Assembly: GCA_002716085.1 (NCBI GenBank)
Contig: PAYZ01000025.1
Span: forward strand, 1 to 32,512
Reading direction: 5' to 3'
Source: Methanobacteriota archaeon
GTDB lineage: Archaea > Thermoplasmatota > Poseidoniia > Poseidoniales > Thalassarchaeaceae
DNA length: 32,512 bases
Position numbers and translations under genes: made by a program. The notes below the pieces were generated by a model, which worked only from the letters and a program-made list of their open reading frames with translations, searched no databases and was not told where the DNA came from. Positions 23,820 through 29,839 of this stretch are shown in pieces. Each line of letters opens with the position of its first letter. Position 1 is the stretch's first letter.

Positions 23820-24460
23820 TGTCGGAGGATCTAAGCCCCGAAGAGAAACGAATGAGGATAGTTGAGGAGATAGCTTCCGCCCCTGCCGAAGCTGTCGACA
23901 AGCTCTATGACGAAATCGGGGCCTCATTGGTAAGCTCCGCCGGAAGTGCAATCGGAGCGGCTGCTGGGGTAGCAGTTGGAGGACCAGTAGGGGGCATCGT
24001 AGGGGGCATTGTCGGGAAGAAGGCCGCTGGCAAGCTCACTAGCGAAGATGGGCCATTCATCGCCGAGGGGGGGCCAACAGCAGTTGGGGCTTATCCCCAC
24101 GTACACAGGGCGGGGGGTCTTCTATTCGTAAGCGGAATGGGGCCCAGGACCCCGGGCACCAACGAGATCCCAGGAGGCCCCATTCGGGATAGCGATGGGA
24201 GTCCGTTGGATTATGACATCGAGGCTCAGACCCACTCTGTGATCAATAATGTGAAGGTGATCCTAGAGGAGTACGGATCTAGCTTGGAGAGTGTGGTGGA
24301 CATCCTAGTCTTCCTCGTGGACATGGACAGGGACTTCGAGCTGTACAACAAAGTCTACGCCAGTTACTTCTCCGAGATACTCCCTGCAAGGACGACGGTG
24401 TCCGTGGATGCCCTTCCAACGGCTATTGCTATCGAGCTGAAGGTAGTCGCAAGAGCCTGA
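23816..24460 (+). CDS. RidA-family protein (2-aminomuconate deaminase-like) with N-terminal glycine-zipper segment
   Basis: Residues 85-214 form a RidA/YjgF domain: GAYPHVHRAGGLLFVSGMGPR, a central DYDIEAQTHSVINNVKVILEEYG helix region, and PARTTVSVDALPT followed by IAIELKVVARA with the Arg and Glu of the deaminase site. RidA relatives include 2-aminomuconate deaminase, which follows the ring-cleavage step, and its place behind two dioxygenase subunits supports that role. The first 75 residues are extra: a charged helix (5-35), then a Gly/Ala/Val zipper (44-73, e.g. VGGPVGGIVGGIVG) typical of membrane-associating or oligomerising segments. I do not recall this fusion in characterised RidA proteins. 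It starts within the previous stop and ends directly against the convergent FKBP stop. Confidence 0.8.
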   Translation: MMSEDLSPEEKRMRIVEEIASAPAEAVDKLYDEIGASLVSSAGSAIGAAAGVAVGGPVGGIVGGIVGKKAAGKLTSEDGPFIAEGGPTAVGAYPHVHRAGGLLFVSGMGPRTPGTNEIPGGPIRDSDGSPLDYDIEAQTHSVINNVKVILEEYGSSLESVVDILVFLVDMDRDFELYNKVYASYFSEILPARTTVSVDALPTAIAIELKVVARA

Positions 24461-24949
24461 TCAGTGGTGATGTCCGCCGGGACCGTGAGCATGGCCGTGG
24501 GCTAGTTCCTCGTCCGTAGCGGACCTAACTTCGACTACTTCGATGTTGAAGCGTAGGGTCATGCCGGCCATCTGGTGATTGAAGTCTGCTTTTACCAAAT
24601 CGCCCTCTATCTCCTTTATTGTGAACTGAATGGGGCCTTGGTCACTATGGGCTCCAACCACCATCCCGACTTCTAGCTCCATCCCCTCTGGGAACTGGTT
24701 CTTTTCGATTCTCTGGATTGCGTTCTCATCCCTCTCCCCGTAGGCTCGGTCGGGGGTTAGGGTGAATTCCCTCTTCTCCCCAACTTTGGCCCCAAGGATC
24801 TCCTGCTCGAAACCTGGGATCATCTGCCCGTGCCCTACTAGGAAGGAGAGGGGGGCCCTTCCATCACTAGTATCGAAGACCTCGCCATCCACGAATGTGC
24901 CTGTGTAGTGGACCGATGCTACCGAGTCCTGCTCTATTGTCTCGCTCAT
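24461..24949 (-). CDS. SlyD-like FKBP-type peptidyl-prolyl isomerase with His-rich tail
   Basis: The FKBP fold appears at the N-terminus (VHYTGTFVDGEVFDTSDGRAPLSFLVG, residues about 13-38, with GHGQMIPGFEQEILG next), then the insert-in-flap (IF) chaperone segment around 70-120 and the returning FKBP strand (NHQMAGMTLRFNIEVVEVR). The 162 residues and layout are SlyD/short archaeal FKBP. The last 15 residues are His-rich (HGHAHGPGGHHH), as in SlyD, where this tail binds nickel and other metals; there are no Cys in it. The protein would assist folding in the cytosol. It stands alone on the minus strand, with a 78-base gap to the divergent permease gene. Confidence 0.92.
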   Translation of the reverse strand: MSETIEQDSVASVHYTGTFVDGEVFDTSDGRAPLSFLVGHGQMIPGFEQEILGAKVGEKREFTLTPDRAYGERDENAIQRIEKNQFPEGMELEVGMVVGAHSDQGPIQFTIKEIEGDLVKADFNHQMAGMTLRFNIEVVEVRSATDEELAHGHAHGPGGHHH

Positions 24950-25027
24950 GGCATTGGGGCAGCAGCACGGTATCTAACCTGTTGGGTGTAGCAGAACCTT
25001 CAACTGGGGAGTTTCGGGCGGCGCATC

Positions 25028-26785
25028 ATGGCGTCGTATGGTCCCGAAGACCTGGAGGGGATTTCACTGGGTCCGGGAGAAGTTGTTTCCGAAGCTCTAG
25101 AGAGGAAGCTGGGGCTTTTCTCGGTCGTAATAATCTCGCTATCTGCCATGATCGGATCAGGGCTTTTCTTGCTTCCTTCTCTGGCTATGCTAGAGATGGG
25201 CGGCGGTGAGTCCCCTGCAGGGGGGGTCTGGCTAGCCTACCTTGCTGCTTCGCTGGTCGTCCTTCCCGGTGCTATCTCGAAATCTGAGCTTTCCACTGCA
25301 ATGCCATCCTCAGGTGGTTCCTACCTCTATGTCGAGAGGGCTTTCGGACCGCTGGTTGGTACTATCTCCGGACTGGGGCTCTGGGCCAACTTCATGCTGA
25401 AGTCTGCATTCGCCCTAATTGGGTTCAAGGCCTATCTTTGGGTTTTTGAAGAAATACTAGCCCCGAGTTGGGAGGAAGGATGGCTGTCAGAAAATGTCAA
25501 CCTGATAGCACTCATACTTCTGGCGATTATCGTTGTAATCAATATTCTCGGAGTCAAGAGCATCAAGAGGGTGCAAATTCCGATAGTCATGTTCTCCACC
25601 ACATACCTGTTCGCGATATGCATCTGGGCCCTGATGACCTCTGACCTAAACTGGGACGCGGCGACATCGAGGGAGGCAATTGGGGGAGGATGGAGTTCTG
25701 TGGCTACCACAACGGCATTTGTTTTCGTTTCCTATGCCGGGGTTACCAAGATAGCTGCTGTTGGGGGAGAGGTGAAGAATCCGGAGAGGAACCTTCCCTA
25801 CGGAATACTACTCTCCCTGTTGATTAGTTGTGCATTGTACGTCACTGTGACTCTTGTCATGGCTCTGACTGTTGATCCCGCAGGATACATGAGCTACGAT
25901 GGCTCAAAGGCTCGTGAGGACCCAGTCTACGTATTTGCTGATGCTGTTGGGGGTAAGACGGTGGCCAACATTGCGGCATTTCTGGCAGTGTTGACCATGG
26001 CATCGATGTCACTAGCAGGGATTCTAGCATCATCACGATTTCCGTTCGCCATGTCCAAGGACCGGCTAATGCCTGAATTTCTAGAGGGGATTCACGAGAA
26101 GTACAATACCCCGCATTGGGCGATAATTGCCACGGGCCTGTCCATCGCGGCTGCACTGACCTTACTGGACGTCAAAGACGTGGCCAAACTCGCCTCTGGG
26201 TTCAAGATCATGATTTTCATGGTGATAAACGGTTGCGTCATCGTCCTACGTACATCTTCTTCGTCGCATGGGTGGTATCGTCCCGAATGGAAGACGCCGT
26301 GGCCCCTTTACCCTGGGATCCAGTTGTTCGGAATCTTTGGTGGTGCAGGACTTCTATTTTTGATGGGATCGAAGGCTGTAATTGGCGCCACTGCTTCTAT
26401 TGTCCTAGGGTCGATAATCTACTTGGGCTATGGGAGAAGTCACTCTGAGCCAAGGATCACTCCTTGGGATTCAGCCGTCAAGAAGATCTTGGACCCAAGG
26501 GGGGCGGAGACAAGAAGGCGATACGCGGCATTCTACGAGTCTGACCTTGAAGGTAAGGGAAGCCTCGATCTGGGAGAGTTCGTTAGTGCGGTTTTGTTGC
26601 TAGGATACATCGACAAGGGGGGTGCAAACATCCCAGATGATTCGATCGTTGTTTCTAGGACCAAGTCTAGCCAGAGAGACCAGACTGTTAGGGACATCTT
26701 CCGTTCTGGGGACGAGAATGAGGATGGGCTTATTGACATCGAGGAGTTCCTAAAGATGGCAGATGAAATCGAACCCCAGCGTTGA
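25028..26785 (+). CDS. APC-superfamily amino-acid permease with C-terminal EF-hand pair
   Basis: Residues 30-475 form an APC transporter: LFSVVIISLSAMIGSGLF helix 1 (GSG unwinding site), SELSTAMPSSGGSYLYV, FVSYAGVTKIAAVGGEVKNPERNLP (the helix 6-7 E-x-K-N-P signature) and about 12 helices in all. A cytosolic tail of about 100 residues then carries two EF-hand loops: a weak one at 506-517 (D-L-E-G-K-G-S-L-D) and a canonical one at 562-573 (DENEDGLIDIEE). EF-hand tails on APC transporters are unusual and suggest calcium-dependent control of transport or assembly. ATG 25028 is in a 78-base divergent region with the FKBP gene. The transported amino acid is unknown. Confidence 0.88.
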   Translation: MASYGPEDLEGISLGPGEVVSEALERKLGLFSVVIISLSAMIGSGLFLLPSLAMLEMGGGESPAGGVWLAYLAASLVVLPGAISKSELSTAMPSSGGSYLYVERAFGPLVGTISGLGLWANFMLKSAFALIGFKAYLWVFEEILAPSWEEGWLSENVNLIALILLAIIVVINILGVKSIKRVQIPIVMFSTTYLFAICIWALMTSDLNWDAATSREAIGGGWSSVATTTAFVFVSYAGVTKIAAVGGEVKNPERNLPYGILLSLLISCALYVTVTLVMALTVDPAGYMSYDGSKAREDPVYVFADAVGGKTVANIAAFLAVLTMASMSLAGILASSRFPFAMSKDRLMPEFLEGIHEKYNTPHWAIIATGLSIAAALTLLDVKDVAKLASGFKIMIFMVINGCVIVLRTSSSSHGWYRPEWKTPWPLYPGIQLFGIFGGAGLLFLMGSKAVIGATASIVLGSIIYLGYGRSHSEPRITPWDSAVKKILDPRGAETRRRYAAFYESDLEGKGSLDLGEFVSAVLLLGYIDKGGANIPDDSIVVSRTKSSQRDQTVRDIFRSGDENEDGLIDIEEFLKMADEIEPQR

Positions 26786-26843
26786 TTTATCTTGCGTGTG
26801 GTTGAAGGCTGCAACCGTTCTGGGATAGTTCCCGGGTGAGCGA

Positions 26844-27656
26844 GTGGTATCCAGCAGAGCGAAGAAGGTGACTACCCACATCCTTCAGGAGATGAAGAGG
26901 TCAGGCGAGAAGATCTCGATGCTTACGGCATACGACTACTCCCTAGCCCGCCTAGTAGATGGGGCTGGAGTTGACGTCATACTAGTGGGAGACTCTGCTT
27001 CCAACGTTATGGCGGGCAATGATACCACCGTGCCAATCACACTTGACCACATGATATACCACGCCAAGTGCGTTGTGAACGCTGTCGACAGGGCTCTAGT
27101 TGTTGTTGACATGCCATTTGGTAGCTACCAAGGGGATTCCAAACTCGCACTGAAGAGCGCGATTAGGATTCTGAAAGAGTCTGGCGGCCATGCCGTCAAG
27201 ATTGAGGGGGGAAAGGAGGTGGTTGACTCCGTAAAGAGGATCCTTACTGCAGGAATTCCAGTGATGGGCCACCTTGGTCTGACTCCACAGTCCATTTACA
27301 AATTCGGTACCTACTCAGTGAGGGCCGAGGAGGATACAGAAGCTTCCAAGCTCTTGGACGACGCCGTGGCTCTGCAAGAGGCAGGGTGCTTCTCTGTAGT
27401 CTTGGAGAAGATTCCAGCGGATCTTGCTAGGAAGGTTAGTGAAAAACTCGACGTCCCCACCATAGGGATTGGTGCTGGTCCCGATTGCGACGGTCAGGTT
27501 CTTGTCCTGCACGACATGCTTGGAATAACCAAGGACTTCTCTCCTAGGTTCTTGAGGCGTTATGCCGACCTAGGGGAATCGGTTGATGGTGCAGTGAGGC
27601 AGTACATAGATGACGTCAGGCAAGGATCATTCCCCAGTAAGGAAGAGAGTTACTGA
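26844..27656 (+). CDS. panB: 3-methyl-2-oxobutanoate hydroxymethyltransferase (ketopantoate synthesis)
   Basis: PanB adds a hydroxymethyl group from methylene-tetrahydrofolate (or an archaeal one-carbon carrier) to 2-oxoisovalerate, the first step towards pantothenate and CoA. The 270 residues carry the standard blocks: [26 protein letters not shown] (parts at 26-50), DMPFGSY, the HAVKIEGG strand, [12 protein letters not shown], and [21 protein letters not shown] with the metal and substrate ligands. GTG 26844 is used; TTTATC at 26785-26790 could be its TATA element, given a leader near 28 bases. CoA supply links it loosely to the acyl-CoA genes nearby, but no other pan gene is in the window. 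Confidence 0.94.
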   Translation: MVSSRAKKVTTHILQEMKRSGEKISMLTAYDYSLARLVDGAGVDVILVGDSASNVMAGNDTTVPITLDHMIYHAKCVVNAVDRALVVVDMPFGSYQGDSKLALKSAIRILKESGGHAVKIEGGKEVVDSVKRILTAGIPVMGHLGLTPQSIYKFGTYSVRAEEDTEASKLLDDAVALQEAGCFSVVLEKIPADLARKVSEKLDVPTIGIGAGPDCDGQVLVLHDMLGITKDFSPRFLRRYADLGESVDGAVRQYIDDVRQGSFPSKEESY

Positions 27657-27718
27657 GCTGCGAAGAAAGCCATCCCCAACCTTCAAGGACGCTCGCTACA
27701 GGCAAGGACGGGGCTGTC

Positions 27719-28675
27719 ATGAGCGAACTGTGGGTAGAGCGGCACAGGCCGCGATCTGTCGAGGATATGAAAGGGCAGAAGGCAGTGGTGGACAGGCTCA
27801 GTGCATATGCCCGGACCAGAACCTTTCCTCACCTGATGTTCGCGGGCCCTCCGGGCACGGGAAAGACGACTGCTGCACTGGCTCTAGCTAGGGACGTTTT
27901 CGGTGATGGCTTCAGGAGCAACCTGCTTGAGATGAACGCCAGCGACGAGAGGAAGCTGGAGTCTATACGGACCAAGGTGAAGCAGTTCGCCAGAACAGCT
28001 CCGATGCCCGGTAGCACGTTCAAAGTAATTTTCCTAGACGAGGCAGATGCTCTCACCCCGGATGCACAGGGGGCACTTAGGAGAATTATGGAGCAGTACG
28101 CTGAGACTTGCAGGTTCATACTATCCTGCAACTACTCCTCGAAGGTAGTGGAGGCGATCCAGTCCAGGTGCGCAGTATTCAGATTTAGACCACTTGACAG
28201 CGAAAAGGTGCTCGAGAAGGTCCTAGAAGTGGCCAGTAGCGAGGGTGTCAAGCTAGAGGGTGACGCCGCGAAGGCGATAGCCAAAGTTAGCCTTGGTGAC
28301 CTCAGAAAGGCAATCACCTCCCTCCAAGTCGCTGCATCTCTGGACATGCATGTGACTAGGGAGCTCGTCTACGAGACCACGGCAACTGCACCTCCAGAGG
28401 AGCTGCACGGTTTCTTCCTCGCCTGCAAGGAAGACGGGTTCCAGCCAGCAAGACGGAGGATGAAGGGGATTCTGGACAGGTTCGGACTCGCGGGCACGGA
28501 CTTGGTGAATCAACTACACAGAGAGTTGGGTTCAGTGACCTTCCTAGACGAGTCCCAGAAGCTTGCAGTCACGGAGGTGATGGCGGAGTGCGACTTCAGG
28601 ATGGTCGAAGGTGGTGGCGAATCGTTGCAGCTCGATGCCATGGCTGCGAGGTTATGCGGTCTGATAGGCAATTAG
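27719..28675 (+). CDS. rfcS: Replication factor C small subunit (clamp loader)
   Basis: RfcS is the AAA+ small subunit that, with RfcL, loads the PCNA sliding clamp on primed DNA. The Walker A motif GPPGTGKT is at 43-50, Walker B LDEADAL at about 103-109, the arginine-finger motif QSRCAVFRF (SRC) at about 143-151, and the C-terminal collar domain spans 230-318. The 318 residues are normal for archaea; no intein is present. ATG 27719 follows PanB by 62 bases. The TAG overlaps the convergent membrane-protein gene by 4 bases. This gene is one of the firmest archaeal markers in the window. Confidence 0.96.
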   Translation: MSELWVERHRPRSVEDMKGQKAVVDRLSAYARTRTFPHLMFAGPPGTGKTTAALALARDVFGDGFRSNLLEMNASDERKLESIRTKVKQFARTAPMPGSTFKVIFLDEADALTPDAQGALRRIMEQYAETCRFILSCNYSSKVVEAIQSRCAVFRFRPLDSEKVLEKVLEVASSEGVKLEGDAAKAIAKVSLGDLRKAITSLQVAASLDMHVTRELVYETTATAPPEELHGFFLACKEDGFQPARRRMKGILDRFGLAGTDLVNQLHRELGSVTFLDESQKLAVTEVMAECDFRMVEGGGESLQLDAMAARLCGLIGN

Positions 28676-29601
28676 GAAGAAGACTGCAGAATGCTGATGG
28701 TGAAATCGGCTGACCATGAGTTTCGAGATGTGCTCCAAGGGACCATGTCACCCTCCTCATAAAGCTCGACTTTCACTAGGTATTCCCCTGGACCGCAGCC
28801 ATCGGGGCACAAGTCCCAAGCCATGGCGACGTCGTGGGAATGGGGTGCCACTTTCGGACCTAAGTACTCGTTGGTAAGGGAGTTCTTCCTCTGCCCCCTC
28901 CTCCAGTCTTCGGGCTCTACCGATTCGAAGGCATCTCCAGGGCCCGCTGCCGCAATCTCTGAAACGGAACCAAAGACGCTGACTATCGGTTCCATCTGGC
29001 CGACCTTCTGTATGGTCAGGTTCATGGTAGAGTTCTCAGCATCGACATTGTCCCTTACTGCTAGGGCCAACAGCACCGGGATTGAGTCCTGTGATATCCT
29101 CACCTCGTATACGTCGCCGGATAGCTTTGTCATGGATATGCCCTCGCTGTCAGCAATGTCTATTGCATCGGCTAGGTGAGGGGAAGCGATGTCTGCCAGG
29201 GGCGGGTTTACCAGAGCGAAAGATAGCGCAAGCCAAGTGAACAGGTAAAGGAAAGACGCCCTGACCCAGTTTCCGGTGGTGTACACTGAGAAGAACTTGG
29301 ATGGCACAAGAATCTGGTGGATGGGCCTGATTAGAGCGATCATCAGGAACGGCAGGAGCCAAAGGGCTTGCTGCGTTCCCTCCATGTTGGGCATCATGTA
29401 GAATCTCATCAGAGCAGCCACCGATATTCCGAATACGATTACTATCCACATCGAGATTGCGTCCGCCCTCTCCTTCTCTGCGTGGATCGCCGGTTCGAAT
29501 GGCTCGATCTTGGAACCCTTGCCATCCCCTCCCTTCGACCCCCCAGCACCCTTCTTGCCGGAGTATGCGCTAGCCCTAAGGGCGGTATCGACATCTACCA
29601 T
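28672..29601 (-). CDS. Membrane protein with C-terminal exterior domain, unknown function
   Basis: From ATG 29601 the protein has 309 residues. A basic, Gly/Lys-rich cytosolic lead (KKGAGGSKGGDGKGSK) precedes about three membrane helices between residues 45 and 150 (WIVIVFGISVAALMRF, WLLPFLMIALIRPI and LYLFTWLALSFALV regions). A domain of about 165 residues then follows, with beta-type sequence, two Cys (CPDGCG) and a tail SADFTISILQSSS. The C-terminal domain is probably outside the cell. I do not recognise the family. The open frame runs to 29634, but ATG 29601 is preferred. It converges on rfcS with overlapping stops and is divergent from tRNA-Met across 109 bases. Confidence 0.68.
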   Translation of the reverse strand: MVDVDTALRASAYSGKKGAGGSKGGDGKGSKIEPFEPAIHAEKERADAISMWIVIVFGISVAALMRFYMMPNMEGTQQALWLLPFLMIALIRPIHQILVPSKFFSVYTTGNWVRASFLYLFTWLALSFALVNPPLADIASPHLADAIDIADSEGISMTKLSGDVYEVRISQDSIPVLLALAVRDNVDAENSTMNLTIQKVGQMEPIVSVFGSVSEIAAAGPGDAFESVEPEDWRRGQRKNSLTNEYLGPKVAPHSHDVAMAWDLCPDGCGPGEYLVKVELYEEGDMVPWSTSRNSWSADFTISILQSSS

Positions 29602-29710
29602 GTTGTATTCGGGCAAGTGAGGGCGACACATCAACCCTACGTGTGGGGAGGTGGTCGCTCAGTGAACACCGGTAAGGCTCAAATGGCCTCTTCCTCCGCC
29701 TCGTTTCTAT

Positions 29711-29839
29711 GCCGGGGTGGCGTAGTTGGTAGCGCGTCGGACTCATAGGGCAGCCGCAAGGCACGTTCGCGCCGAAGGCCCCCTTCGAGATGCCTGAGTC
29801 ATCCGAAGGTCGCGGGTTCAAGTCCCGCTCCCGGCACCA
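29711..29839 (+). tRNA. tRNA-Met (CAT), elongator type, intron-containing, CCA encoded
   Basis: All arms pair. The acceptor is GCCGGGG (29711-29717) with TCCCGGC (29829-29835), one G-U pair at the base. The D stem is GCGT/GCGC, the anticodon stem TCGGA/TCCGA, and the T stem GCGGG/CCCGC with loop TTCAAGT. The loop CTCATA + A places anticodon CAT at 29744-29746. Exon 1 is 29711-29747 and exon 2 is 29801-29836. CCA is genomically encoded at 29837-29839. The first pair G-C argues against the archaeal initiator, which usually begins with A-U; an isoleucine CAT tRNA is less likely by the body sequence. The gene ends one base before the convergent stop codon of the repeat protein. Confidence 0.95.
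29748..29800 (+). other. 53-base tRNA intron with perfect bulge-helix-bulge
   Basis: The intron interrupts the standard position 37/38. Its splice motif is ideal: exon CTCA (29742-29745) pairs with TGAG (29795-29798), giving the central 4-base helix. It is flanked by 3-base bulges TA|G and TC|A that contain both cut sites, and outside by GGCA (29749-29752) with TGCC (29791-29794). A further stem, CGAAGG (29773-29778) with CCTTCG (29782-29787), is inside the intron. This is a substrate for the archaeal splicing endonuclease. Confidence 0.93.
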
